From Longispora albida DSM 44784 (GTDB lineage Bacteria > Actinomycetota > Actinomycetes > Mycobacteriales > Micromonosporaceae): a DNA stretch of 64,000 nucleotides. Positions 10,476 through 20,509 of this stretch are shown piece after piece (the first letter of the stretch is position 1; the number at the start of each line of letters is the position of its first letter). The DNA lies in contig NZ_KB903833.1 of NCBI RefSeq assembly GCF_000379825.1, positions 125,022 to 189,021 on the forward strand. The letters run 5' to 3'. The notes beneath the pieces are model-generated. The model saw nothing but the letters and a program-made list of their open reading frames with translations. It had not been told where the DNA came from and made no database searches. The translations under genes were made by a program, and so were the position numbers.

Positions 10476-11465
10476 TCACAGGCTCCTGGCGAGAGCGCGG
10501 AGCCTGGCGTGGGTGCCCTCGTACGGCGTGCCGCCGAGCAGGTAGCGCTTCGGCAGCTTGGCGACCATCGTGTACGCGGGATCGCACACGTTCCCGACGG
10601 GAGCCTCCCCGGCCTGGCTGACGAGCTGGTACGCGTCGAGGGCGTCGAGCCCGGTCAGGCCGCAGGCCCAGGTGACCAGGTCGTGCTGGCTGAGCCGGTA
10701 GGCGTCCTCCAGCGGGCGGGCCGAGCCGGTCGACATGATCGCGTCGTCGGTCTCCAGCCTCGGCCACGGCGTCGTGTACCCCTTGACCAGGTCCACGATC
10801 ACCACGGTGTTCATGGCCGACTCGACGGCCGTCCCGCACACCTCGCCGTGGCCCTGCCGGGCGTGCCCGTCGCCGAGGGAGAACATGGCACCCGGCACGT
10901 TCACGCCGAAGTACGCGGTCACGCCGGCCCGGAGTTCCGGGCTGTCCATGTTGCCGCCGTGCGCGCCAGGCGTGATGGTCATCCGGGCCTCGCTGGCGGC
11001 CGGGGCCACGCCGGCCGTGCCGTGCATCGGGTCGAGGGGAAGCTCCACTGTGTACTCGGAGTTCCGCGCGCTGTACACGACGACACCGCGCGCCAGGTCC
11101 AGGTCGTAGACCCAGACGCGTTCCTCCAGGGCGGGCTGGAGGGTCGCGAAGCCGGTCAGCGCCCCGAAGTGCGGGAACGTCGTCGACACCGCCCGGTCCC
11201 GCGCCGGGGTGATCGACACGAAGTGCACGGCCAGCGTGTCACCGGGCTCGGCGCCCTCGACGTGGAAGGGGCCGGTGACCGGGTTCAGGTACGGGAACTG
11301 GCACACCTGGGACGGCAGGTCGCCGAAGCCGAGCACCCTGCCGCCGAAGCAGTCCTCCGTGTAGACGGCCAGGGCGTCGCCGGGCCGGACCCGGGCGACG
11401 GGCGGCCTGCCGCCGAAGGTGTACGCGTAGTCTTCCGGCTGCGGCCGGTACGTGATCAGGTTCAA
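10476..11465 (-). CDS. Acetamidase/formamidase family amidohydrolase
   Basis: About 329 residues from a proposed TTG at 11465 (reading LNLITYRP), which overlaps the permease stop as TTGA; an ATG at 11543 would overlap the permease by 82 nt and adds unlikely residues. FmdA/AmdA family features include GDTLAVHFVSI, the Gly/His-rich ITPGAHGGNMDSPELRAG and LGDGHARQGHGEVCGTAVE, a metal/active-site region. It hydrolyses short amides to acid and ammonia. Neighbours (permease, AmiC-like sensor, MarR) support amide uptake and use. The start codon is the uncertain part. Confidence 0.88.
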   Translation of the reverse strand: MNLITYRPQPEDYAYTFGGRPPVARVRPGDALAVYTEDCFGGRVLGFGDLPSQVCQFPYLNPVTGPFHVEGAEPGDTLAVHFVSITPARDRAVSTTFPHFGALTGFATLQPALEERVWVYDLDLARGVVVYSARNSEYTVELPLDPMHGTAGVAPAASEARMTITPGAHGGNMDSPELRAGVTAYFGVNVPGAMFSLGDGHARQGHGEVCGTAVESAMNTVVIVDLVKGYTTPWPRLETDDAIMSTGSARPLEDAYRLSQHDLVTWACGLTGLDALDAYQLVSQAGEAPVGNVCDPAYTMVAKLPKRYLLGGTPYEGTHARLRALARSL

Positions 11466-12835
11466 GAGCCCATCCCGGAGAGCTTCGGCTTGCGTCCCGT
11501 CAGGTACAGGATGACGAGGATAACCACCCCGGCCCCCAGCCACGCCAGTCCCGCGCGGATCGCCGACAGGTCGGCGTGGAACACGATCGCGGCGAGGATG
11601 CCGAAGCCGATCAGCGGGAGTACCAGGTGGCGCAGGTAGTCGCGGCTGCGGTTGCGGAGCACGTGGTGCCAGATCACCGAGATGTGCAGGACTCCGAAGG
11701 CGATCAGCGCGCCGAAGTTGATGAGCGAGCTGAGCAGCGGGATGCCGTCGGCCCGGCTGTTGACGTACAGGCCGAGGGCCAGTGACAGGGCGGAGACGAG
11801 GAAGACGGCGTTGGCCGGCACGCCCCGCCGCACGCTGATCTTCGCGAGGAAGCGGGGCAGCTGCCGGTCACGGGCCATCGCGTAGATCAGCCGGGACGTG
11901 GCGACCTGCGCGACGAGCGAGTCGGCGAAGCCCCAGGCGATCGCGGTGGTCACGGCGGTGAGTACTGCCAGCCAGTGGCCGCCGGCCACCTCCGCCGCGT
12001 CGTAGAAGGCCGTGCCTGCCGGGTCGCCGTCCTTGATCAGGGCCGCCGGGTCCTTCACGAACATCGAAGCCACCCAGGTCTGCACGATGAACAGCAGGCC
12101 CGCGAGGCCGAGTGCCGCGATCATCGACCGGCCGAGCTGGCGTTCCTCCTCCTTGTTCTCCTCCGCGAGCATCGCGATGCCGTCGAAGCCCAGGAAGGAC
12201 AGCGCGGCGACCGAGACCGCGCCGAGGATCAGGGACCAGGAGAACTGGTCGCCGTTGTAGAGGACGGTCATCGCCTTGCCGGTGCCCTTGCCGGCCAGCA
12301 GGCCGCCGATGCCCACCGCCAGGAAGATCGCGAGGACGATCAGCTCACCGGCCAGCAGTACCTTGGTGACGGTCGCGGTGAGCTTGATGCCGAGCAGGTT
12401 GACGGCGGTGTTGACCACGACGAAGCCGACCAGCCACAGCCAGATCGGCACGGCGGGGATCGTGGAGTGCATGGCGACCGAGGCGATCAGGTACAGCAGG
12501 CCCGGGATCATCAGGTAGTCGAGCAGGATGGCCCAGCCCGCCAGGAAACCGACCGGCGGCGCGATGCCCCGGCCGGCGTAGCTGTACACGGACCCGGCGA
12601 CCGGGAACGCCCGCGACATCTGCACATAGGACAGTGCCGTGAACATCATCGCGACGGCACCGATGGCGTAGGCGAGCGCCACCATGCCGCCCGAACGCTG
12701 GTACACGCCGCCGAAGATGCCGAACGGCGCGATCGGGACCATGAAGATCAGGCCGTAGAACAGCAGGTCCGTGAACGTGAGCGAGCGGCGTAGTTCCTGG
12801 GTGTACCCGAACCGCTCCAGCGAGGGGGATGCCAT
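11462..12835 (-). CDS. APC superfamily amino acid/amide permease
   Basis: 457 residues with about 12 hydrophobic helices from residue ~25 to ~450. The N-terminal helix-1 region (LTFTDLLFYGLIFMVPIAPFGIFGGVYQRSGG) and AFPVAGSVYSYAGRGI are typical APC signatures. It lies between the AmiC-like protein and the acetamidase, so an amide, amine or amino acid substrate is likely. The stop codon overlaps the proposed acetamidase start. Confidence 0.9.
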   Translation of the reverse strand: MASPSLERFGYTQELRRSLTFTDLLFYGLIFMVPIAPFGIFGGVYQRSGGMVALAYAIGAVAMMFTALSYVQMSRAFPVAGSVYSYAGRGIAPPVGFLAGWAILLDYLMIPGLLYLIASVAMHSTIPAVPIWLWLVGFVVVNTAVNLLGIKLTATVTKVLLAGELIVLAIFLAVGIGGLLAGKGTGKAMTVLYNGDQFSWSLILGAVSVAALSFLGFDGIAMLAEENKEEERQLGRSMIAALGLAGLLFIVQTWVASMFVKDPAALIKDGDPAGTAFYDAAEVAGGHWLAVLTAVTTAIAWGFADSLVAQVATSRLIYAMARDRQLPRFLAKISVRRGVPANAVFLVSALSLALGLYVNSRADGIPLLSSLINFGALIAFGVLHISVIWHHVLRNRSRDYLRHLVLPLIGFGILAAIVFHADLSAIRAGLAWLGAGVVILVILYLTGRKPKLSGMGS

Positions 12836-12857
12836 TGGCGCACAGTAGCCCCAAAGC

Positions 12858-12869
12858 TTTCTGCAGAAA
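12858..12869. promoter_or_regulatory. 12-bp perfect palindrome before the permease gene
   Basis: TTTCTGCAGAAA, A/T-rich relative to its surroundings, in the 39-bp gap between the AmiC-like stop and the permease ATG. It is a candidate regulator site or RNA structure; no evidence for either. Confidence 0.35.
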
Positions 12870-12874
12870 AGATT

Positions 12875-13972
12875 TCACGAGAAAGTTTTAACGATCTCAA
12901 AGAACAGGCCATCCGCCCTGGCCAGGTATGTTGCTTGCCGCACGTGCCTGTCCACGAGAGTCAGAACTCCCCGGCCACCAGCAGCACTCACCCCGTCCGA
13001 CACCGGGTCGATGTCCGCCGCGTGCAGGCTGCCGGCATTGTTCACCAGCGCGGCCAGCAACTGGAAACCCCCGTAGCAGCCCTCAGCGTGGCCGCCGGGA
13101 ACAGGAGCATGAAAACCAAACTCTTTCTCGTACCTGGCGGAAAAGGCCGATTCCCGGCCGGCGAAATAACCGAGGCTCGCGTACAGCTCTCCCGAGTCGT
13201 CGCCCCCGCAGCCGAGCAGCCCGTTCTCCTCCAGCGCGGCGGCGAACCGGGTCACCCGGCCGGCCAGCCCGCTGGCCGCGAACGCCCGGTTGAAGGTGAC
13301 GAGGTCCGCGCCGATCAGGGTGAGCAGCACGATGTCGGCCCCCGACCTGGCGATCACGTCGACCAGCGGCTGCGGGTCGTCCAGCCCGCGCGGGACACAC
13401 CGCTCGGCGACCACGTCCCCGCCGGCCGAGCGCACGTACGCGCGGGCGGCGGCGTGGAGCTTGCGGGGCCAGACATAGTCGTTGCCCACCATCGCCCAGC
13501 GGGTGCGCCGGCGGCGTACAAAATAATGAATTTGAGGTCTTAATTGGTTTTCCGGGGTTTCACCGAGCAGATAGAGGCCCGGGGACGTCTCGCCGCCCTC
13601 GTATGGTGGCGTGTAGACGTAGGGCAGTGAGCGGGGCACGGCCTGCGCGAGGGCCACCCTGACGTCGCTGGCATGTGTGCCGACCAGGGCATGGATCGCT
13701 CCGGCCCCGGCGAGGTCCCTGACGTCGGACACCACCTCCGCCGGGCTGCGTCCGCTGTCGACCAGCACCAGCTCCACCGGCCGGCCGAGCAGGCCAGGGC
13801 CGGCGTTGATCTCGGCCGCGGCGAGCCTCGCGCAGTTCAGGGCGGCCGGGCCGACCATGCCGAGCGTGCCGGACAGGGGCACGGCGAAGCCGACCCGCAG
13901 AGCCTCCCCAGGTTCCGGCGCGAGCACTTTCGCTTCCAGCAGGTCGCTGATCACGGTCACATCGCCGGGCAT
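12875..13972 (-). CDS. AmiC-like amide-binding protein without signal peptide
   Basis: 365 residues from ATG 13972 (MPGDVTVISDLLEAK), chosen because the longer frame to 14266 runs antisense through marR. Type I periplasmic-binding fold: ALRVGFAVPLSGTLGMVGPAALN at the start and the YTPPYEGGETSPGLYLLGETPENQ and GNDYVWPRK segments align by eye with Pseudomonas AmiC (YPTPYEGFEYSP, GSDYIYPRE). No export signal, so it should be cytosolic like AmiC, which senses short amides. It is the first gene of an apparent operon with the permease and acetamidase, divergent from marR by 45 bp. Confidence 0.85.
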   Translation of the reverse strand: MPGDVTVISDLLEAKVLAPEPGEALRVGFAVPLSGTLGMVGPAALNCARLAAAEINAGPGLLGRPVELVLVDSGRSPAEVVSDVRDLAGAGAIHALVGTHASDVRVALAQAVPRSLPYVYTPPYEGGETSPGLYLLGETPENQLRPQIHYFVRRRRTRWAMVGNDYVWPRKLHAAARAYVRSAGGDVVAERCVPRGLDDPQPLVDVIARSGADIVLLTLIGADLVTFNRAFAASGLAGRVTRFAAALEENGLLGCGGDDSGELYASLGYFAGRESAFSARYEKEFGFHAPVPGGHAEGCYGGFQLLAALVNNAGSLHAADIDPVSDGVSAAGGRGVLTLVDRHVRQATYLARADGLFFEIVKTFS

Positions 13973-14017
13973 CGGCCGAGTATCGTCCTGTGCAGACGGT
14001 CGGGGAAGGGGCAGCGG

Positions 14018-14446
14018 ATGCCAGTGAAACTGGAAGCGCACCTCGCCTACCTGCTGAGTGCCGCCGAACGCGCGATGCATCGCGACCTCACCGAACATCT
14101 CGGCGCAAACGGGCTGAACGTCGAACAATGGCGGATACTCAGCGCTCTCGCCGAAAACCCCGGGCAGCCGATGGGCGACCTGGCAGCGGCGGTGCTCATG
14201 CCGCACCCCACCGTGACGAAAGCCGTCGACCGGCTGGTCGACGCGGCCCTCGTCTACCGGCGACACGATCCGGCGGATCGTCGCAAAGTCGTCGTTTACC
14301 TCTCCGAGCGAGGGGCAGAATTACAGGACAGAGGCGCTGCGGCTGCGCGGGGGCAGCAGCGTGCGGTCCAGCGGGCACTGGGGGCCGGCCGGGCCGAACG
14401 GCTGATGCAGGACCTCGCCGATCTGGTCAGGATGATGGAGTCATGA
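14018..14446 (+). CDS. MarR family transcriptional regulator
   Basis: 142 residues from ATG 14018 with GGGGAAGGGG upstream. Winged-helix MarR domain: LNVEQWRILSALAENPGQPMGDLAAAVLMPHPTVTKAVDRLVDAALVYRRHDPADRRKVVVYLSERG (recognition helix ~65-80; DPxDRRKV wing ~90-97), flanked by dimerisation helices. Divergent from the AmiC-like gene with only 45 bp between starts, so it very likely controls the amide operon and itself; the ligand could be an amide. Confidence 0.92.
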   Translation: MPVKLEAHLAYLLSAAERAMHRDLTEHLGANGLNVEQWRILSALAENPGQPMGDLAAAVLMPHPTVTKAVDRLVDAALVYRRHDPADRRKVVVYLSERGAELQDRGAAAARGQQRAVQRALGAGRAERLMQDLADLVRMMES

Positions 14447-14668
14447 TCCGGTGTCACGATCGAGTCATGATCCAGTAAAGTCACCTGTCCTGTTCCTGGA
14501 CGGTAATAAAACCGTTGCCGCGCGGGGACGGGACACCACCGTTGATCTGAGAAAATTCCTCCCAGCTGACCAAACCCCCGGGCCAGCTGCCCAAGGCTTT
14601 CCCGGGCGACACATCCTTCGGCCAACACGAGATCCCTCCGGCCAACAAAGTGAATGAGGAGGCCACTG

Positions 14669-15694
<1,026 letters not shown>

Positions 15695-15696
15695 CC

Positions 15697-16998
15697 GTGC
15701 GCGAGGCACTGAGCGGCCTCACCACCCGCGGCAGGTCCTTCCTCGCCGCGGCGGGCGCGGCCGGCTTGTCCGCCATCCTCCTCGGCGAGAAGGACCTGCT
15801 CCGGATCGCCCTGCTCCTGGCGGCCGTGCCACTGCTGGCCGCGCTCTACGTGTCACGGACCAAGTACCGGCTGGCGTGCAGCCGGGTGCTCGACCCCCGC
15901 CGGGCCTCCGTCGGGGCCAGCGCCCGGGTCGTGCTCCGGCTCCAGAACATGTCCCGCATCCCGACCGGCACGATGCTGCTGGAGGACCGGCTGCCCTACG
16001 CCCTCGGGTCGCGGCCACGGCTCGTCCTCGAACGGCTCGGCGCGCACCAGACGTCGACCGTGGCGTACACGGTGCGGGCGGACGTGCGTGGCCGGTACGA
16101 GGTCGGGCCGCTGGTGGTCCGGCTGACCGACCCGTTCGGGCTGTGCGAGCTGACCCGCTCCTTCCCCTCCACCGACAACCTGACGGTCATCCCGCAGGTC
16201 ACCGCACTGCCCGAGATCAAGCTCGCCGGGGAGTACGCCGGGTCGGGCGAGAGCCGTGCCCGGTCGGTGGCCGTGCACGGCGAGGACGACACGGCGACCC
16301 GCGAGTACCGGCACGGCGACGACCTGCGCCGGGTGCACTGGCGCTCCACAGCCCGGGTCGGCGAGCTCATGGTCCGCCGCGAGGAGCAGCCCTGGGAGTC
16401 GAAGGCGACCATCGTCCTCGACACCCGCGGGACGGCCCACCGCGGCGAGGGCCCGGCCTCCAGCTTCGAGTGGTCGGTGTCCGCAGCGGCCAGCATCGCG
16501 CTGCACCTGCGCCGCGAGGGCTACAAGCTGCGGATGGTCACCGACACCGGAGCCGACATCGACGCCACCGAAGGCGACGGCGAAGGCGCGCTCCTGGACT
16601 ACCTGGCCGAGGTCAAGCTGGCCACCCGCCCCGACCTCAGCCGCCTCATGGAACGGATCCGGCGCCGCTCGGACGGCGGCCTGATCATCGCCGTCCTCGG
16701 CCTGGTCACCCCGGAGGAGGCCGAGCAGCTGGCCGGGCTGCGCCGCACCGGCTCGACCTGTGTGGCGCTCCTGCTCGACAGCACGTCCTGGCTCCAGCTG
16801 CCGCCCAGCCAGCGCGAGGCGGCCCAGCGAGCCCACGAGGCCTCCGCGCTCGCCCTGCTGCGGGCCGGCTGGCGGGTCGTGGGTGCCGGGCACGGCGCCA
16901 GGCTCCCCGCCCTCTGGCCGCAGGCCGCCCGCAGCAACCAGGGCTTCGCGTACCGGGCGGCGATGGCCGAGACCGTCTCGACGGGAGTGCAGTCATGA
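15697..16998 (+). CDS. DUF58 protein, von Willebrand-A-like membrane partner of MoxR
   Basis: 433 residues from GTG 15697, two bases after moxR. Two N-terminal TM segments (SFLAAAGAAGLSAILL, IALLLAAVPLLAALYV), then an extracytoplasmic-like beta region and the DUF58 core REYRHGDDLRRVHWRSTARVGELMVRREE (~205-235), followed by a vWA-like ATIVLDTRG segment. Its stop overlaps the next start as ATGA. MoxR-DUF58-transglutaminase triads are conserved in actinobacteria; a role in envelope assembly is inferred. Confidence 0.92.
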   Translation: MREALSGLTTRGRSFLAAAGAAGLSAILLGEKDLLRIALLLAAVPLLAALYVSRTKYRLACSRVLDPRRASVGASARVVLRLQNMSRIPTGTMLLEDRLPYALGSRPRLVLERLGAHQTSTVAYTVRADVRGRYEVGPLVVRLTDPFGLCELTRSFPSTDNLTVIPQVTALPEIKLAGEYAGSGESRARSVAVHGEDDTATREYRHGDDLRRVHWRSTARVGELMVRREEQPWESKATIVLDTRGTAHRGEGPASSFEWSVSAAASIALHLRREGYKLRMVTDTGADIDATEGDGEGALLDYLAEVKLATRPDLSRLMERIRRRSDGGLIIAVLGLVTPEEAEQLAGLRRTGSTCVALLLDSTSWLQLPPSQREAAQRAHEASALALLRAGWRVVGAGHGARLPALWPQAARSNQGFAYRAAMAETVSTGVQS

Positions 16999-19451
16999 GC
17001 CAGCGCAGGCATGTCGCGATCATCGCCGCGGTGGCGAGCCTGCTGGCCATCGCCCCGCTGACCACGGTCTTCGAGAGCTGGGGCTGGCTGGTCACCCTGT
17101 CGGTGATCGTGATCGTGCTCATCTCCGGTGCCGCGGTCACCGCGCGGGCGCTGCGCGCCCCGTCCTGGGCGCAGCCGCTGATCACCCTGGGCGTGCTGCT
17201 GCTCTTCCTCACGTCGCGGTTCAGCGGCGGGCACGCCATCGCGGGGATCATCCCCACCGGCGGGGTCTTCGGGCACTTCAACGAGCTGCTGACCCGGGCG
17301 GGCAACGACATCCAGGAAGTGGGCGTGCCTGCGCCCAGCCGCGAGGCCCTCCAGTTCCTCACCCTGCTCGGGGTGGGCGTGGTGGCCTGCCTGGTCGACC
17401 TGTTCGCCGTGACGCTGCGGCGGCCTGCCCTCGCCGGGCTGCCGATGCTGGCGATCTACTCGGTGCCGGTGGCCGTGATCGACACGGGTGTGCCGATCGT
17501 GCCGTTCGTGCTCGGGGCCGGCGGATACCTGTGGCTGCTGGTCGCGGACAACACCGACCGGGTGCGCCGCTGGGGCCGCCGGTTCAGCGGCGACGGCAAG
17601 GACATCGACGCCTGGGAACCCTCGCCGATGGCGGCAGCCGGGCGCAGGCTGGGCCTGGCCGGGCTGGCGATCGCGGTGGCGATCCCGCTGCTGATCCCGG
17701 GGCTCAGCTCGGGCTTCCTCGACAAGTTCGGCGTGATCAACGGCGGGGACGGCCCCGGAGGCTCCGGCTCCGGCCGCAGCGGCAACTCCACGGTGGTCAA
17801 CCCGATCACGCAGCTCAAAGGCTCGCTGATGCGCGACAGGAAGATCCCGATGGCCCGGGTGACCAGCGGCGACGACGGCTCAGCCACGTACCTGCGGCTG
17901 GCTGTCGCCGACAAGGTGACCCAGGCCGGATTCGAGCCCAGCTCGGCCAGCAGCGGATCGGTGAAGCCGCTCAACGCCATCCCGGACCCCGGGCTCGGCC
18001 TGCCTGCCGACGTGAAGCGCAAGGACCGGACTGCGACCATCGAGATCCTCGAACTCGAGGCCCGCTACCTGCCGGTGTTCGCCCGGCCGAAGGCCGTCAC
18101 GCTCGACACGAAGAAGACCAAGGGCAAGTGGGAGTACGACACCCGGACCAGCGCCATCTTCACGAACTCCGGGAACATACGCAGCGGCAAGTACACCGTG
18201 GCCTACTCCGACCTGACCTTCCCCAGTGACGGGCTCCGCAAGGCACCGAGCCTGTCCCCCGACGACGAGAACATGCGGCTCTACTCGAGCGTCCCGGCGA
18301 ACAGCTACGTCGCGAACGAGGTCGCCAGGCTCACGTCGGGGCAGAACACCCAGTACGACAAGGTCATGGCGATCTTCAACTACTTCGCCAAGGACAACGG
18401 GTTCGACTACACGCTGTCCACCAAGGAAGGCACCTCGGGCAGCGACATCGAGAACTTCCTGAAGAACAAGAAGGGCTACTGCGAGCAGTACGCCTCCTCG
18501 ATGGCGTGGATGGTCCGGCAGGCCAAGTTCCCGGCCCGGGTCGCCACCGGCTTCACCGTCGGCGACTCGGACCCGCTGGACCCGTCGAACAGCAAGAAGC
18601 GCATCGTCTCGAACTTCAACCTGCACGCCTGGGTCGAGGTGTACTTCGCCGGCTACGGCTGGGTGGTGTTCGACCCGACCCCGAGCAGCAACGTCACCGG
18701 CTCCATCGTCTACCCGTGGGCCCCGGACCCGAACAAGCCGTCCACCTCGCCCGGCACCGGCCAGGAGAACCAGGCCGACCCCGACGAGGAGACCGACCCG
18801 AACAAGGGCCCCAAGGAGAAGGGCGAGGACATCAGCACCGCCCCGATCCCGGCACCGTCCGGACCGGAGGCCAAGCCGGCCCAGTGGCCCTGGTACGCCC
18901 TCGGCACGCTGGCCGTCCTCCTGGTCCTGCTGGTCCCGGCAGCCGCCCGTGCGCTCCGGCGGCGGCAGCGGCTCAGCACCCGGGCAGGCGCGGCTGGTGA
19001 CCTGGCCGTCGCCAGGGAACGAGCACACGCAGCCTGGGCCGAATTCCTCGACCTGCTGGCCGACTACAAGGTCAGCGGAGAGACGAACGAGACCCCGAGG
19101 GCACTGGCGGCCCGGCTCACCGGCCACCGGGTCGGCGACCGGAGCTTCGCCGGGCTGCTCACCGGCCCGGCCGCCGACGGGGCCGCGCTGATCGCGACCG
19201 CCGAGGAACGGGCACGCTACGCCCGCAGCCCGATCACACCCGAGGGGCTGGAGGAGGCCGTGGCCGCCGTCCAGGCCGGGCTGCGAGCAGGCGCCGGGCG
19301 CAGCACGAAACTCGCCGCCACGCTGTTCCCGCCCTCCACTGTGGAGGGCTGGCGGCTGGGGCTGGCCTCGGCCGGCTACGCCATCCTCGAACGGGGCGGG
19401 CGGTTCCAGCGGCGGTTCGCGCCGAGCAGGCTGCTGCGCAGAGCGGGATAG
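16995..19451 (+). CDS. Membrane-anchored transglutaminase-like protease/crosslinker (TgpA-like)
   Basis: 818 residues from ATG 16995. About six N-terminal TM helices (to ~residue 245), a large extracytoplasmic region with a transglutaminase-like domain (Cys ~496 in KGYCEQYASSM, His in NLHAWVEVYF, Asp in WVVFDPTPSS), a Pro/Asp/Glu-rich linker, a further TM helix (YALGTLAVLLVLLVPAAARAL) and a cytosolic DUF4129-like tail. The catalytic triad is intact. Coupled to DUF58 and moxR; a terminator-like hairpin follows. Confidence 0.93.
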   Translation: MSQRRHVAIIAAVASLLAIAPLTTVFESWGWLVTLSVIVIVLISGAAVTARALRAPSWAQPLITLGVLLLFLTSRFSGGHAIAGIIPTGGVFGHFNELLTRAGNDIQEVGVPAPSREALQFLTLLGVGVVACLVDLFAVTLRRPALAGLPMLAIYSVPVAVIDTGVPIVPFVLGAGGYLWLLVADNTDRVRRWGRRFSGDGKDIDAWEPSPMAAAGRRLGLAGLAIAVAIPLLIPGLSSGFLDKFGVINGGDGPGGSGSGRSGNSTVVNPITQLKGSLMRDRKIPMARVTSGDDGSATYLRLAVADKVTQAGFEPSSASSGSVKPLNAIPDPGLGLPADVKRKDRTATIEILELEARYLPVFARPKAVTLDTKKTKGKWEYDTRTSAIFTNSGNIRSGKYTVAYSDLTFPSDGLRKAPSLSPDDENMRLYSSVPANSYVANEVARLTSGQNTQYDKVMAIFNYFAKDNGFDYTLSTKEGTSGSDIENFLKNKKGYCEQYASSMAWMVRQAKFPARVATGFTVGDSDPLDPSNSKKRIVSNFNLHAWVEVYFAGYGWVVFDPTPSSNVTGSIVYPWAPDPNKPSTSPGTGQENQADPDEETDPNKGPKEKGEDISTAPIPAPSGPEAKPAQWPWYALGTLAVLLVLLVPAAARALRRRQRLSTRAGAAGDLAVARERAHAAWAEFLDLLADYKVSGETNETPRALAARLTGHRVGDRSFAGLLTGPAADGAALIATAEERARYARSPITPEGLEEAVAAVQAGLRAGAGRSTKLAATLFPPSTVEGWRLGLASAGYAILERGGRFQRRFAPSRLLRRAG

Positions 19452-19474
19452 CGGCAGTTTCTGGGCTCTAGTGG

Positions 19475-19509
19475 TGATGGCTCCCTCCGGCCAGGTGGGA
19501 GCCATCACT
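19475..19509 (+). terminator. Hairpin terminator after the moxR operon
   Basis: GTGATGGCTCCC (19475-19486) pairs perfectly with GGGAGCCATCAC (19498-19509), loop 11 nt, 23 bp past the stop. The T-tract is weak, as often in actinomycetes. Confidence 0.75.
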
Positions 19510-19674
19510 GTTCCCGGCTTCGAGTGAGGCCGGAACAACACACTTGTACCACGGCGAGGGCATGAGTGGGGTGCTGGCGGCAGGGTGCCGGGGGCCCGGG
19601 TGTGGCTGCGGTCGGGTCAGGCTGAGGCCGGAGGCCGGCGCTGATCGGGGCCGGGGCGTGTCAGGGCAAGGTGA

Positions 19675-19716
19675 AGGCCCGGCGGGCGGAGACGGGGGTA
19701 CTCCGCGCCCGGGCCT
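19675..19716. terminator. Hairpin between convergent genes
   Basis: Imperfect GC-rich inverted repeat (19675-19691 with 19701-19716) just past the DUF3040 stop, between two convergent genes. Probably the terminator of the DUF3040 gene. Confidence 0.45.
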
Positions 19717-19731
19717 GATCAGGATCGGTGA

Positions 19732-20112
19732 CTAGTGGTCGTCCATCCGCCGCCGCCAGCGCTCTTCGAGCCGGTCGACGATGGAGGACCGTCGCTGGCG
19801 AGTCCGGCGGCTCGCCTGCCCGCCGACCGCGCGCAACTCGGGCCGATGCGCCCTGCGCTGCGACTGCAGTCCGAAGGCCGCTGCGCCCAGCATCACCACG
19901 AAACCGGCGACACCCAGCAGCGTCAGGTTGCTCACAGTTCCAAAAATCAGCAACGCGAGCCCGACGACCAAGAGCCCGCCCGCGGCCACCAGACGACGCC
20001 GGCTGCGGTAGCCGGGATCGCTGGCGCGCACCGCCGAGGCGAATTTGGGGTCATCGGCGAGCGACCGCTCGATCTCCTCGAACAGTCGCTGCTCATGCTC
20101 GGAGAGCGGCAC
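19732..20112 (-). CDS. DUF3040 membrane protein
   Basis: 126 residues. The N-terminal MPLSEHEQRLFEEIERSLADDPKFA is the DUF3040 signature, followed by two TM helices (LVAAGGLLVVGLALLIFG and LTLLGVAGFVVMLGAAAFGL) and a basic C-terminal tail. It is widespread in actinobacteria, commonly near dinB and mraZ; function unknown. Confidence 0.92.
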   Translation of the reverse strand: MPLSEHEQRLFEEIERSLADDPKFASAVRASDPGYRSRRRLVAAGGLLVVGLALLIFGTVSNLTLLGVAGFVVMLGAAAFGLQSQRRAHRPELRAVGGQASRRTRQRRSSIVDRLEERWRRRMDDH

Positions 20113-20509
20113 GGCACTCCTCCCCGGTCGTCGAGCCGACCCGGGGCGGGTCGGCGGACCGCGCAGCCGATCGGCTGCTTAGTGGCCAGTCTACGAGGGG
20201 TCCATCGAGTCGGAAAGCATGATGTTGGCCAGAGATTCGCTCAGCCGGCCTTCAGCTTCCCAACCCGGGGTGTAACGGACCTTAACCCGGTGTCACCCCT
20301 CTATCCTGCCACCTTCCGGGCGGTAGCGGGCAGCCGATCGGCGGGTGAGAGTTCACAACCTTTCAGCCCCAGGGTCACGTTGCCCGGATCATCCCTGGTC
20401 AAGGCTTTGATACGTGGCCAGGAACGAATTTCTGCCTGCGGCGGATGCGTTCCCGGGATGGCTGGGCCCTCGCCGGGGAGGCGCGCGGGACGGTGCCGGG
20501 CGGCCCGGA
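20113..20509. other. Non-coding stretch between DUF3040 and dinB
   Basis: About 400 bp between the DUF3040 start and the dinB stop. It should hold the DUF3040 promoter (leftward) and the dinB 3' end. Less GC-rich patches occur around 20215-20300. No convincing ORF, tRNA or strong hairpin was seen. Confidence 0.5.

Noticed and set aside
14438-14473. Direct repeat GAGTCATGATCC at 14438 and 14462
   Set aside because: Two short copies at the 3' end of marR with no symmetry to a promoter; likely local duplication without clear role.
15876-16994. In-frame extension of the transglutaminase gene back to 15876
   Set aside because: It runs through the DUF58 gene in another frame with low-complexity Arg/Pro/Gly content; the ATGA-coupled ATG at 16995 and the TM start are convincing.
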